Positions 34,357 to 43,463 of a DNA stretch of 64,000 bases are shown here, piece after piece (the stretch's first letter is position 1; the number at the start of each line of letters is the position of its first letter). A program made the translations under genes and the position numbers. Below the pieces are notes generated by a model. The model was not told the DNA's origin. It saw only the letters and a list, made by a program, of their open reading frames with translations, and did no database searches. The stretch is taken from the NCBI GenBank assembly GCA_934465295.1, contig CAKSKU010000009.1:1-64000 (forward strand), read 5' to 3'. This DNA comes from an uncultured Oscillospiraceae bacterium. Its GTDB lineage: Bacteria; Bacillota; Clostridia; Oscillospirales; Ruminococcaceae.

Positions 34357-35416
34357 TTTCCTCCTTTACATCATCGTCTTTCATACGGTGCATAATGTGT
34401 ATATCATCGGGAGTAAATGAAATTCCGACAGATGCGCCCTTTTCGGCTGCTTTGGTTGAATGAACTATCCATTGGAAATCGTAGCCTTCGATTATCATTT
34501 CGTAATGAACGCCCTTGAAAATAACGGATTCGACAATTCCGTTGAGCTTTGATTCCTCGGGCGGAACGAGAGTTATATCCTCGGGACGGATAACGATATC
34601 GACGGGAGTATTTTCGCCGAATCCGCTGTCGACACATTCAAATTCGTTGCCTGCGATCTCGACAAGTCTATCCCTTATCATAAGTCCTTTAAGGATATTG
34701 CTTTCGCCGATAAAGTCGGCAACAAATGCATTCGTAGGTTCATTATAGATATCCACGGGAGAGCCTATCTGCTGAATTTTGCCGCCGTTCATAACAACGA
34801 CGGTATCGCTCATTGTGAGAGCCTCTTCCTGATCGTGGGTAACATAGATAAAGGTGATTTCAAGCTGCTCCTGGATACGCTTCAGTTCGATCTGCATTTC
34901 CTTACGGAGTTTGAGGTCGAGTGCGCCGAGCGGTTCATCGAGAAGAAGCACCTTCGGGTGGTTTACGAGCGCTCTTGCGATAGCGACACGCTGCTGCTGA
35001 CCGCCCGAAAGACGGGTAATGCTTCTCTTTTCATATCCGACAAGGTTTACGAGCTTGAGCATCTCGGCAACCCTTTTTGATATTGCCTTTTCGGGCATTT
35101 TTTTGATCCTCAGACCGAATGCGATATTATCATATACATTAAGATGAGGAAAAAGCGCATAACGCTGGAAAACCGTATTGATGTTGCGCTTATATGGCGG
35201 AACGCCGTTAATGCGCTGACCATCGAACATAACATCGCCGCTGTCGGGGTCAAGAAATCCGCCTATGATACGAAGAGTTGTTGTTTTGCCGCAGCCTGAC
35301 GGTCCTAAAAACGTTACAAATTCCTTATCCTTAATTTCAAGGTTTATTTTATCGAGTATTCTTTCGCCGTCAAACTCGACAACTATATCTTTCAGAGTTA
35401 TGATATTTTCGCTCAT
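34337..35416 (-). CDS. potA: Polyamine ABC transporter ATPase PotA
   Basis: A 359-residue ATPase. Walker A GPSGCGKTT, Q-loop VFQRYALFPHL, signature LSGGQQQR and Walker B LLLDEPLGALD lie in the first 180 residues, followed by the OB-like TOBE regulatory domain. It powers PotBCD uptake of spermidine/putrescine. It is the first gene of the operon, behind GGGGAGG. Confidence 0.95.
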   Translation of the reverse strand: MSENIITLKDIVVEFDGERILDKINLEIKDKEFVTFLGPSGCGKTTTLRIIGGFLDPDSGDVMFDGQRINGVPPYKRNINTVFQRYALFPHLNVYDNIAFGLRIKKMPEKAISKRVAEMLKLVNLVGYEKRSITRLSGGQQQRVAIARALVNHPKVLLLDEPLGALDLKLRKEMQIELKRIQEQLEITFIYVTHDQEEALTMSDTVVVMNGGKIQQIGSPVDIYNEPTNAFVADFIGESNILKGLMIRDRLVEIAGNEFECVDSGFGENTPVDIVIRPEDITLVPPEESKLNGIVESVIFKGVHYEMIIEGYDFQWIVHSTKAAEKGASVGISFTPDDIHIMHRMKDDDVKEENAENEE

Positions 35417-35520
35417 TTATATTATCCTCCCCGGAACCCAAAGTATCGCACACAAAATTATTTCATACTTAATCATCTTATACAAAAGTATTATGTACCA
35501 AAATAAAGCATACGATATTA

Positions 35521-35549
35521 ACTTTATTCTTTTTTGCAAAAAAAGTCAA
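35521..35549 (-). promoter_or_regulatory. Promoter of potABCD
   Basis: Minus strand: -35 TTGACT, 17-base spacer, -10 TAAAGT, with about 100 bases of leader in which I see no riboswitch. Confidence 0.55.
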
Positions 35550-35608
35550 GAGATATTTCATTAATTTACAAAATAACACATAAAAATCCCTATAAAAAGC
35601 AAAAACAA

Positions 35609-35644
35609 ACGGCACGACCTGCAAATAAATGCAAATCGTACCGT
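35609..35644 (-). terminator. Terminator after the M18 aminopeptidase
   Basis: Fifteen-base arms with three G-U pairs, 6-base loop and a TTGTTTTTG tail on the minus strand, 18 bases after the stop. Confidence 0.8.
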
Positions 35645-35661
35645 AAAAAATATTTCGGAAA

Positions 35662-37065
35662 TTATTCGTTGAAGAAAACGTAGAATGACTTGTAGGTCAT
35701 ATAAACATCGGTCTTTGCAACGACTTCAAACGGAGCGTGCATCGAGATAACGGGAACGCCGACATCGATAACGTCCATATTCATATTTGCGAGGTAAGCC
35801 GCAACTGTACCGCCGCCGCCGCCGTCAACCTTGCCAAGCTCGCCGGTCTGCCAGATAACATCGTTCTTATCGAGGAGTGTGCGAACTCTTGCAACGAATT
35901 CTGCGGAAGCGTCCGATGTACCGGACTTGCCTCTTGCACCCGTGAACTTTGTAACGCATACGCCGTAGTTCATAAATGCGCAGTTTCTCTTATCCATAAC
36001 ATCGGGGAATGTTGGGTCGAATGCTGCGTTTACGTCGGCGGAAAGGCACTCGGTATTTGCGATGACAGTTCTGCCGTTTGCGCCGAAGCTGTCAGCAAGG
36101 TTATAGAAGAAATGCTCGAGGTAATCGGAGCAAAGTCCCGTATTGCCGTCGCTGCCCGTTTCCTCCTTATCGGTGAGAACGACAACGGAGGTCTTCTTTA
36201 CGCTTGTGCAGTCGAGGATAGCCTTTAAAGCTGTATATGCGCAGACCTTATCATCGTGACCGTAAGCGCCTACCATACTTCTGTCGAAGCCAACGTCCTT
36301 TGCCTTGAATGCAGGAACGGCTTCAAGCTCTGCGGAGAGGAAGTCCTCTTCGATGATGCCGTACTTTTCATTGAGGATAGAGATAATGTTGAGCTTTACC
36401 TTTTCGCTTACATCATCGTCCTTGAAAGGCATTGAACCGATGAGGATATTGAGTTCCTCGCCCTTGATAAGCTCGCTCGGGGTGCGCTTCATCTGGTCTG
36501 TTGCAAGGTGCGGAAGAAGATCTGTTACGCAGAAAACGGGGTCGGATTCATCTTCGCCGATGGCTACTGTAACCTTAGTGCCGTCTTTCTTGATCATAAC
36601 GCCGTGGAGTGCAAGCGGGATAGCTGCCCACTGGTACTTCTTGATACCGCCGTAGTAATGTGTCTTGAAGAGAGCTGTTTCGCTGTCCTCATAGAGAGGG
36701 AGCTGCTTCAGGTCAAGGCGTGGGGAATCAATATGAGCCGCTGCGAGGTGAACGCCCTTTTCGATCGACTCTGTTCCGATAATTGCAAGGATAACAGCCT
36801 TTCCTCTGTTGTTGAAATAGATCTTATCGCCTGCTTTAAGGCTCATTCCGTATGTGAATTCCTTGAATCCGCACTTTTCGGCGAGGGTAATAGTCTTTGT
36901 AACGGCTTCTCTTTCGATCTTCGCATCGTTAAGAAATGCTTTGTAATCCTCACAGAAGTCAAAGCAGGTCTTGATCTCGTCCGAGGTAAGTCTTAAACCT
37001 GCGTGTTTTTTTGAAATGCAGAGCTTTTCCTTAAGAAGCTGACCCTGCGATTTTTCTTTTGACAT
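35662..37065 (-). CDS. M18 family aminopeptidase
   Basis: A 467-residue dinuclear zinc aminopeptidase. Metal and catalytic segments are AAHIDSPRLD, LTDKEETGSDGNTG, a middle GAYGHDDKVCAYTAL and C-terminal SMHAPFEVV. Such enzymes trim acidic or other N-terminal residues from peptides in the cytoplasm. I chose the ATG at 37065 behind AAAGGA; the 13-codon extension overlaps nothing but lacks a ribosome binding site. It ends the DUF951-prfA-ywlC-coaE-transglycosylase run. Confidence 0.92.
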   Translation of the reverse strand: MSKEKSQGQLLKEKLCISKKHAGLRLTSDEIKTCFDFCEDYKAFLNDAKIEREAVTKTITLAEKCGFKEFTYGMSLKAGDKIYFNNRGKAVILAIIGTESIEKGVHLAAAHIDSPRLDLKQLPLYEDSETALFKTHYYGGIKKYQWAAIPLALHGVMIKKDGTKVTVAIGEDESDPVFCVTDLLPHLATDQMKRTPSELIKGEELNILIGSMPFKDDDVSEKVKLNIISILNEKYGIIEEDFLSAELEAVPAFKAKDVGFDRSMVGAYGHDDKVCAYTALKAILDCTSVKKTSVVVLTDKEETGSDGNTGLCSDYLEHFFYNLADSFGANGRTVIANTECLSADVNAAFDPTFPDVMDKRNCAFMNYGVCVTKFTGARGKSGTSDASAEFVARVRTLLDKNDVIWQTGELGKVDGGGGGTVAAYLANMNMDVIDVGVPVISMHAPFEVVAKTDVYMTYKSFYVFFNE

Positions 37066-37118
37066 TTTACATCGTCCTTTCGGTTTAGTTTTTAGGGTTC
37101 TCAAAAATCAGAGGATCC

Positions 37119-37676
37119 CTATTCATATAAGTTAGTATAACTGCGGTAGGCAGTCATAACCTTATGAACATAGTGGTTTGATGAAGCCGAGGGTATCTTG
37201 TCGAGCGTTTTTCCGTCTGAGCTGTACTCCTTGTCGGCGAGCCAGGCGTTAACCTGTCCCCTGCCGGAAAAATAGGCAGCAAGTGCGGTTTCTTCATCGT
37301 TGTATTCGCTGTAAAGCAGCGAGAGAAGATACGTTCCGCAGCGGATATTATGCTCCGCGATGAACATATCATCGTAGGTTATGCCGCTTTCGTCATTCAT
37401 TCGGTACTGCACCCAGTCGAACGCATCTTCCATAAGTTGCATAAGTCCTCTTGCTCCGACATCGGATTCCGCTTCGGGTCTAAAGCCGCTTTCGGTCTTG
37501 ATAACGGCATAGACGAGGTATTTATCAACACCGTATTCGGCGGAATATTTTTCAACATAAGGCTGATATTCCAGCGGATAAATATATTTTCTGCATAAAG
37601 CATCGGCATTTATCCCTATGATAACTCCTGCCGCAATAAGCAGCACGAGAAACACCGCTGCAAGCTTTTTACGCAT
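37119..37676 (-). CDS. Membrane-anchored lytic transglycosylase (SLT domain)
   Basis: A 185-residue protein with an N-terminal membrane anchor (about residues 4-24) and an SLT domain. The catalytic glutamate is in VIKTESGFRPEAES, followed by GARGLMQLM and the C-terminal AAYFSGRGQVNAWL. It cleaves peptidoglycan glycan strands outside the membrane. The ATG at 37676 overlaps the end of coaE by 8 bp and has AAGGAG ahead. A coaE-SLT pair occurs in other Firmicutes. Confidence 0.9.
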   Translation of the reverse strand: MRKKLAAVFLVLLIAAGVIIGINADALCRKYIYPLEYQPYVEKYSAEYGVDKYLVYAVIKTESGFRPEAESDVGARGLMQLMEDAFDWVQYRMNDESGITYDDMFIAEHNIRCGTYLLSLLYSEYNDEETALAAYFSGRGQVNAWLADKEYSSDGKTLDKIPSASSNHYVHKVMTAYRSYTNLYE

Positions 37677-38295
37677 TATTGCAATACTCCTTAACCTTGT
37701 CTGCGACTTCGTTCGCCTTTTCACGGAGAACATCGACCGATTTATTGTTTTTGATGATAAAATCGGAATGATTGATGAAAAAGCGCTCCGAATGCTGCGA
37801 TGAAAAACGCTCCTTTATGCGCTCCGCAGGTATCCCGTCACGCTTGGCGATACGGTTTATCCTTGTCATTTCGGGTGCGGTAACGCTTATGATAAGGTCA
37901 CAGAAATCGTCCGCTCTGCTCTCAAAAAGCGTTGGCGCATCGAGCAGGACATACTGCTTCTGTTCCTGTGAATATTCCTTTATTTTCTGTAAAATTTCAA
38001 AAATTATGTATGGATAAGAAATGGCGTTGAGCTGTTTGAGCTTTTCTTTATCGGTAAAAACAATAGCCGCAAGTGCTTTTCGGTCGAGTTCGCCGTTTTC
38101 GGTCATGACCTCGCTCCCGAAGCACTCCTCGATCTCTTTAAGACAGGGTTTGCCTTTCTGCATGACTTCCCTTGCGATCTTATCGGCGTTGATTATCTCA
38201 AAGCCTTTCTGCGAAAAGACATCGCAGACGGTCGTTTTCCCTGCTCCGCTCTGACCCGTGAGCCCTACCACACAGATACCTGTGTTGCCGCTCAT
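37669..38295 (-). CDS. coaE: Dephospho-CoA kinase
   Basis: A 208-residue P-loop kinase for the last step of coenzyme A synthesis. Walker A is GLTGQSGAGKTTV, the CoA-binding segment is LDAPTLFESRADDFCD, and the lid is AKRDGIPAERIKERFSSQ. It overlaps ywlC by 4 bp (ATGA) and the transglycosylase gene by 8 bp. Confidence 0.95.
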   Translation of the reverse strand: MSGNTGICVVGLTGQSGAGKTTVCDVFSQKGFEIINADKIAREVMQKGKPCLKEIEECFGSEVMTENGELDRKALAAIVFTDKEKLKQLNAISYPYIIFEILQKIKEYSQEQKQYVLLDAPTLFESRADDFCDLIISVTAPEMTRINRIAKRDGIPAERIKERFSSQHSERFFINHSDFIIKNNKSVDVLREKANEVADKVKEYCNNA

Positions 38296-39305
38296 ACGTT
38301 TACCACCTCAAATCCTGCCGCTCTGAGAAGACGGTTGTAAACTGCAAGACCTACACCCGTTCTTGACGGGCAGCGAACATAAAGCTGCGTGATTCCAAGC
38401 TCGTCCGCTTCACGGAGGTTTGCGAAAAGCTGTGCAGCCTGCTCCTCCGAGGTGTCGCCGTAGGTCATAGTACGAACGCCGCCGCACGGCTTGTCGCTGT
38501 CGAAGATCATTGCACACACGCCGCTGCCGTTATGCTGTTTTACATAATTTGCGAAAGCTTCATACTCGCCGCAGACGATCGTAACATTTGCTTTCGGCGA
38601 ATAATGCTTGTATTTCATTCCCGGAGAAAGGACTTTTTCGCCCTCAGCAACGGGTTCGAGTATTCCCTTGTCGGTGAAAACGGGGACATTGAACATACTG
38701 AGGTCTTCTGCGGAAACATATCCGGGACGAAGAAGTCTTATTCCGCCGTTTTCAAAGGATATAACGGTGCTTTCAACACCAACTCCGCAAGCTCCGCCAT
38801 CGATTATAGCAGGTATCCTGCCTTTCATATCGTTCATAACGTGCTGTGCGGTGGTCGGACTTGGACTTCCCGAGAGGTTCGCAGACGGAGCGGCAATAGC
38901 TTTTCCGCTTAATTCTATGAGAAGCCGAGCTGTTTTATGAAAAGGTATGCGTATTCCGACTGTATCAAGTCCGCCGCTCGTTGTATAAGGGATGACATCA
39001 CGCTTCGGGAGAACCATAGTTATCGGACCGGGGCAGAACTTTTCCGCAATTTTATATGCAAGGTCGGGAACATTGCATACATACTTTTCCATTGAATCGA
39101 CCGATGCAAGGTGAACGATGAGCGGATTATCGGACGGTCTGCCCTTTGCGGCAAAAATTTTCTTTACCGCTTCAACATTTTCCGCATCTGCGCCAAGTCC
39201 ATAGACGGTCTCGGTCGGCATACCGACAACTTCACCTTTTTTTATAAGCTCTGCGGCATATTCAACATCGGCTTTATCCGATGACAGAAGCTTTGTATCA
39301 AACAT
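38292..39305 (-). CDS. ywlC: L-threonylcarbamoyladenylate synthase (Sua5/YwlC)
   Basis: A 337-residue enzyme that makes threonylcarbamoyl-AMP for the t6A37 modification of tRNA. The N-terminal catalytic domain has GMPTETVYGLGADA and GPITMVLPKR; the C-terminal Sua5 domain begins after a linker at about residue 215 with SPGMKYKHYSPKA, the signature of the longer form. It lies 17 bp after prfA, a conserved neighbour. Confidence 0.95.
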   Translation of the reverse strand: MFDTKLLSSDKADVEYAAELIKKGEVVGMPTETVYGLGADAENVEAVKKIFAAKGRPSDNPLIVHLASVDSMEKYVCNVPDLAYKIAEKFCPGPITMVLPKRDVIPYTTSGGLDTVGIRIPFHKTARLLIELSGKAIAAPSANLSGSPSPTTAQHVMNDMKGRIPAIIDGGACGVGVESTVISFENGGIRLLRPGYVSAEDLSMFNVPVFTDKGILEPVAEGEKVLSPGMKYKHYSPKANVTIVCGEYEAFANYVKQHNGSGVCAMIFDSDKPCGGVRTMTYGDTSEEQAAQLFANLREADELGITQLYVRCPSRTGVGLAVYNRLLRAAGFEVVNV

Positions 39306-39322
39306 TTTCTTTTGCTCCTTGT

Positions 39323-40396
39323 TTATTCATCTCTTGCAGAAAGCTTTGCGGCTGTATCCGCAGTTGCAAGAGCATCGATTACCTCGTCAAGATTTCCGTT
39401 GAGGATACTTTCAAGGCGGTATATCGTTAGACCGATTCTATGGTCGGTAAGTCTGCTTTCGGGGAAATTATAGGTTCTGATCCTTTCGGAGCGGTTGCCC
39501 GTACCTACCTGTGAACGGCGCTCGGAAGCGATCTTTTCGTTCTGCTCTTCGAGCATTGATTCGTATAATCTTGAACGGAGGATTTTCATCGCTCTGTCCT
39601 TGTTTTTATACTGGCTTCGCTCGTCCTGACATTCGACAACAACCCCCGTCGGGAGATGGGTTATTCTTACAGCGGATTCTGTCTTGTTGATATGCTGACC
39701 GCCTGCGCCCGATGCACGGAAAACATCAATTTTAAGGTCAGTCGGATTTATTTCCAGCTCAACTTCGTCAGCTTCAACAAGAACTGCGACCGTAACGGTC
39801 GAGGTATGAACTCTGCCCTGCGATTCGGTCTCGGGGACACGCTGAACACGGTGAACGCCGCTTTCATATTTAAGGCGTGAATATGCGCCCTCGCCGATGA
39901 CATTGAAGCTTATTTCCTTGATACCGCCAAGTTCGGTCTCGTTTATGTTCAGGACTTCTATTTTCCAATGCTTGCTTTCGGCATACATTGTGTACATTCT
40001 GTAGAGTGAATTAGCGAAAAGTGCAGCTTCTTCACCGCCTGCGCCGCCTCGGATCTCGATGATAACATTCTTATCGTCATTCGGGTCTTTCGGGAGAAGC
40101 ATAACTTTAAGTTCTTCGGTGATCTCTTCAAGCTTAGGCTTTGCTTCCTCTATCTCAGCCTCGGCAAGCTCACGCATTTCTTCGTCCGTTGACTTATCGG
40201 CAAGAATTTCCTCTGCGTCCGTTTTATCCGAAAGTATTTTGCAGTATTCCCTGTACTTTTCAACGATCGGGGTTAGGTTTTTATACTCTTTCATATAGGA
40301 AGCATAAGCTTTTGTATCGTTGATAATATTGGGATCCATCAGCTTTTCGGCGATATCGTTGTATTTTTCTTCGGTAAGTTTAAGCTTTTCAAGCAT
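39323..40396 (-). CDS. prfA: Peptide chain release factor 1
   Basis: A 357-residue release factor for UAA and UAG. The stop-codon recognition region contains RVPETESQGRVHTST (PxT motif) and the hydrolysis motif GGQ is in GAGGQHINKTES. The start is behind AAGGAG. No prmC is present in the window; ywlC follows directly. It is 24 bp after the DUF951 gene. Confidence 0.97.
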   Translation of the reverse strand: MLEKLKLTEEKYNDIAEKLMDPNIINDTKAYASYMKEYKNLTPIVEKYREYCKILSDKTDAEEILADKSTDEEMRELAEAEIEEAKPKLEEITEELKVMLLPKDPNDDKNVIIEIRGGAGGEEAALFANSLYRMYTMYAESKHWKIEVLNINETELGGIKEISFNVIGEGAYSRLKYESGVHRVQRVPETESQGRVHTSTVTVAVLVEADEVELEINPTDLKIDVFRASGAGGQHINKTESAVRITHLPTGVVVECQDERSQYKNKDRAMKILRSRLYESMLEEQNEKIASERRSQVGTGNRSERIRTYNFPESRLTDHRIGLTIYRLESILNGNLDEVIDALATADTAAKLSARDE

Positions 40397-40420
40397 AAAT
40401 TTTCTCCTTCGGGATATATG

Positions 40421-40612
40421 TCAGGCATTGTCTTCCTTGTGGACGACCTGCTTTATATTTTTTTCGATCTTATTTCTCGGAGTCATAAATTCTCTTCCGC
40501 AGCCCTCGCAGCGGAGCTTGAAATCCATACCTGCACGGATAACGGTCATTTTATTGCTTCCGCACGGGTGAGCTTTTTTCATTGTCAAGATATCGTTCGG
40601 ACGAATATCCAT
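40421..40612 (-). CDS. DUF951 small protein
   Basis: A 63-residue protein of the DUF951 family (YyzM in B. subtilis). MDIRPNDILTMKKAHPCG is the family N-terminus, and three cysteines (HPCG, LRCEGCG) suggest zinc binding. Its function is unknown. The ATG at 40612 has AAAGGAG. It begins the prfA operon, 24 bp upstream of prfA. Confidence 0.88.
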   Translation of the reverse strand: MDIRPNDILTMKKAHPCGSNKMTVIRAGMDFKLRCEGCGREFMTPRNKIEKNIKQVVHKEDNA

Positions 40613-40676
40613 TTTATGAATCTCCTTTTTATTGTTATGTCGGAATTTCCCGTATTTTTTCGGGTTCAAAAGATAT

Positions 40677-40706
40677 AATATACCTTACAATAATGAAAAT
40701 GTACAA
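40677..40706 (-). promoter_or_regulatory. Promoter of the DUF951-prfA operon
   Basis: Minus strand: -35 TTGTAC, 18-base spacer, -10 TATATT. The leader contains a short CCCG/CGGG hairpin. Confidence 0.45.
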
Positions 40707-40769
40707 AAAATCAGACAAATATGCAGATTTGATTTTTTCTGCACTTTCAAAGTGAAAGGAAGTTAAGCT

Positions 40770-41105
40770 ATGAAAATAATTGCTGAATTCGACTCGGTAA
40801 ATTCCGCCGATCTTGCCGCAGCGAACATTCGCAGAACTATTTCGCCCTTTTCGGACATAAGAGTTCTGCATAAGCACGAACACACTTCAATGTCGTTCAG
40901 CGGACTGACGGCTGCATTCGGCAACGGCAATCCTGCTATCGGTCCGAATATGTACACATACCCCATCCCAGCGACAAACGGAATCGATATGGACGAACAC
41001 ACCGAAAAAGTCACTCTTGAAGTAGTATGCACAAAAGAGGACAGAAAAAAAGTTTCGGGCATTATCATCAACAGCGGCGGTTACAGTCTGAGCGAGCTGA
41101 ACTGA
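40770..41105 (+). CDS. Unknown 111-residue protein
   Basis: I do not recognise this protein. It starts MKIIAEFDSVNSADLAAANIRR and ends with a beta-rich segment TLEVVCTKEDRKKVSGIII; alternating strand-helix-strand suggests a small ferredoxin-like or ACT-like fold. The middle is rich in G, N and P (FGNGNPAIGPNMYTYPIP). No signal peptide or membrane helix is present. GAAAGGAAG lies before the ATG, and codon use is like its neighbours. It is followed at 73 bp by the S1 protein. Confidence 0.75.
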   Translation: MKIIAEFDSVNSADLAAANIRRTISPFSDIRVLHKHEHTSMSFSGLTAAFGNGNPAIGPNMYTYPIPATNGIDMDEHTEKVTLEVVCTKEDRKKVSGIIINSGGYSLSELN

Positions 41106-41178
41106 ATAGCATATATTCCCATACGGCGGCATAAACTTGAAAGAAAATATTTTTAAGCCAAAATATGGGAGGTACAAA

Positions 41179-42111
41179 ATGAACAACTACTACCCCGAGG
41201 GAACGCTTATCGCTTCTCCCGAAAACACAGCAGCGATGAAAAGCATTTTTTCGCTTCAGGATTCGATACTACAGGGAAAAATACTTGAAGCGAGGGCTGT
41301 TGTGTGTGACAATGAACATAATCTTATCGTTGAGCTGCCCTGCCCGAACTGCCCGAAAGGAATTATCCCGAGAACGGAGGGCGCACTCGGCATTGAGGAC
41401 GGTTCAACGAAGGATATTGCTCTTATAACCAAGGTCAACAAGCCGGTCTGCTTCAAAATCTTGCGGCTGATAAAAAATCCCGACGGTTTGTTCACCGCCG
41501 TTTTATCCCGACGTGCCGTTCAGGAAGAATGTATGGAAAATTTTATTTCCCAGCTTCATGCGGGAGATATCATTCCCGCAAAGGTCACGCATCTTGAACA
41601 GTTCGGGGCATTCGTTGACATCGGCTGCGGAATACCGTCACTTATTCCGATAGATTCTATTTCAATATCGAGAATTTCACACCCGTCCGACCGATTTGTT
41701 CCTTATCAGAACATAAGGGTAATAATCAAGGGTCAGAGCGGCGGAAAAATTCTGCTTTCGCACAAAGAGCTGCTCGGAACATGGGAAGAAAACGCCGCAC
41801 GTTTCAGCTGCGGCGAAACGGTTTCGGGAACCGTGCGCTCTGTTGAGGACTACGGCATTTTCGTGGAGCTTGCGCCAAACCTTGCAGGACTTGCCGAGCC
41901 TAAGGAAAACGTTCGGGCAGGTGACAATGCGAGCGTTTACATAAAGGCGATAATTCCCGAAAAGATGAAAATCAAGCTCATTATCGTTGATGTTTTCAGA
42001 GAACAGCACAAAGACCCGTCGTTCCGATATTTTTACAATGAAGATCACATTTCGCACTGGGTCTATTCTTCGCCCGATTCGGGAAAGCTTATCGAAAGCT
42101 ATTTTGGCTGA
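41179..42111 (+). CDS. S1-domain RNA-binding protein
   Basis: A 310-residue protein with an unusual N-terminal part (about residues 20-120, SILQGKILEARAVVCD and CPNCPKGIIPRTEGALG) and two S1-type OB domains: about 134-200 (GDIIPAKVTHLEQFGAFVDIGCG) and about 210-275 (CGETVSGTVRSVEDYGIFVEL). It resembles a shortened ribosomal protein S1 as seen in Clostridia. GGGAGG fixes the ATG at 41179. The 3' end overlaps that of rarA by 13 bp in convergent orientation. A role in translation or mRNA binding is inferred. Confidence 0.85.
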   Translation: MNNYYPEGTLIASPENTAAMKSIFSLQDSILQGKILEARAVVCDNEHNLIVELPCPNCPKGIIPRTEGALGIEDGSTKDIALITKVNKPVCFKILRLIKNPDGLFTAVLSRRAVQEECMENFISQLHAGDIIPAKVTHLEQFGAFVDIGCGIPSLIPIDSISISRISHPSDRFVPYQNIRVIIKGQSGGKILLSHKELLGTWEENAARFSCGETVSGTVRSVEDYGIFVELAPNLAGLAEPKENVRAGDNASVYIKAIIPEKMKIKLIIVDVFREQHKDPSFRYFYNEDHISHWVYSSPDSGKLIESYFG

Positions 42112-43385
42112 CGCTTTTCCTCATCGGCGAGTATCTTATTTCTGTAAGCAAGGGCAGCCTGCTCGTTTTTGTTCTCCCCGAAATGGTAGTAGACCTTATT
42201 TTTAAGAGGATCGGGCAGATACTGCTGCTTGACATAATGGTTCGGGTAATCGTGCGGATAAAGGTAGTGCTGACCTTTTACCGCCGCACCCTCGCCGTCG
42301 AAATGCTTATTCTGGAGATGTCTTGGGAAGTCGCCTATTTCGCCGTTTCTTACATCGGAAAGTGCTGCGTCCATTGCAAGGTAAGCACTGTTCGACTTCG
42401 GCGCAGTCGCAAGCAGGATAACAGCCTCGGCGAGTGGGATCCGTGCTTCGGGCAGACCGAGCTGCATTGCGCTGTCAACGCAGGATTTCACGATAGTTAT
42501 TGCCTGCGGATAGGCAAGTCCGACATCTTCGCAGGCTATTACGAGAAGTCTGCGTGAAAGGGAGATTATGTCCCCCGTTTCGATAAGCCGTGCGGCATAA
42601 TGGACAGCCGCATTCTCGTCCGACCCCCGAATTGATTTTTGCAGGGCGGAAAGAATATCGTAATGCTGATCTCCGTCACGGTCATATTTCATATTGCTGC
42701 GCTGCGTAAGCTCCGCGGCAATTTCTTTTGTTATGCGAATTTCCGTACCGTTATTTTCGCCCGAAAGGACACAAAGCTCGGCAGTGTTTATCGACTTTCT
42801 CACATCGCCGCCGCATCCTCTTGCGATATATTCGGCTGCGCCTTTTTCGACTTTTACAGGCAGACCGAGCTGCTCCGCCGCAAGTCGGAACGCACGGTTC
42901 ACCGCAGGTACAAGTTCTTCCGCAGAAACGGTTTTGAACTCAAATACAGTCGAGCGGCTTATGATAGCATTATATACATAAAAGTACGGGTTTTCGGTCG
43001 TTGAAGCGATAAGGGTTATCTGTCCGTTTTCTATATATTCGAGAAGCGACTGCTGCTGTTTTTTGTTAAGATACTGAATTTCATCGAGATACAGAAGTAC
43101 GCCGTTAATGCCGTCAAGGGTGTTCGTATCTTCGATGACTTCCTTTATATCGGCAATTGAAACGTTCGTTCCGTTGAGCTTATGTAGCTTCATTCCTGCA
43201 TTTTCGGCAATGATACGGGCAACGGTAGTTTTACCGACACCTGCACTTCCGTAAAATATCATATTCGGGATAGTGCCGTTCTCGATAATTCTTCGCAGCG
43301 GTTTTCCCTCACCCAGAATATGCTTCTGACCGACAACATCGTCAAGGGTTTTCGGACGTATTCTGTCGGCAAGCGGTATATTCAT
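42099..43385 (-). CDS. rarA: Replication-associated recombination protein A
   Basis: A 428-residue AAA+ ATPase of the RarA/MgsA/WRNIP1 family, acting at stalled forks. Walker A is GSAGVGKTTVARII, Walker B LLYLDEIQYL, sensor ASTTENPYFYVYNAI, and the C-terminal part (SDENAAVHYAARLI, HYLYPHDYPNHYV) is typical. GGAGG fixes the ATG at 43385. It ends inside the last codons of the convergent S1 gene and has no separate terminator. Confidence 0.95.
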   Translation of the reverse strand: MNIPLADRIRPKTLDDVVGQKHILGEGKPLRRIIENGTIPNMIFYGSAGVGKTTVARIIAENAGMKLHKLNGTNVSIADIKEVIEDTNTLDGINGVLLYLDEIQYLNKKQQQSLLEYIENGQITLIASTTENPYFYVYNAIISRSTVFEFKTVSAEELVPAVNRAFRLAAEQLGLPVKVEKGAAEYIARGCGGDVRKSINTAELCVLSGENNGTEIRITKEIAAELTQRSNMKYDRDGDQHYDILSALQKSIRGSDENAAVHYAARLIETGDIISLSRRLLVIACEDVGLAYPQAITIVKSCVDSAMQLGLPEARIPLAEAVILLATAPKSNSAYLAMDAALSDVRNGEIGDFPRHLQNKHFDGEGAAVKGQHYLYPHDYPNHYVKQQYLPDPLKNKVYYHFGENKNEQAALAYRNKILADEEKRQPK

Positions 43386-43414
43386 TGTACGTTCCTCCCC
43401 TTTCGACATTTTTA

Positions 43415-43444
43415 TCGGGGAACGGAAAATTCACCGTTCCCCGA
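43415..43444 (-). terminator. Hairpin after glyA
   Basis: Perfect 11-base arms TCGGGGAACGG/CCGTTCCCCGA with 8-base loop, 20 bases after the glyA stop. The tail is A-rich on the minus strand (TAAAAAT), so termination may rely on the stem alone. Confidence 0.55.
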
Positions 43445-43463
43445 CTTTATTAACTGCGAATGA

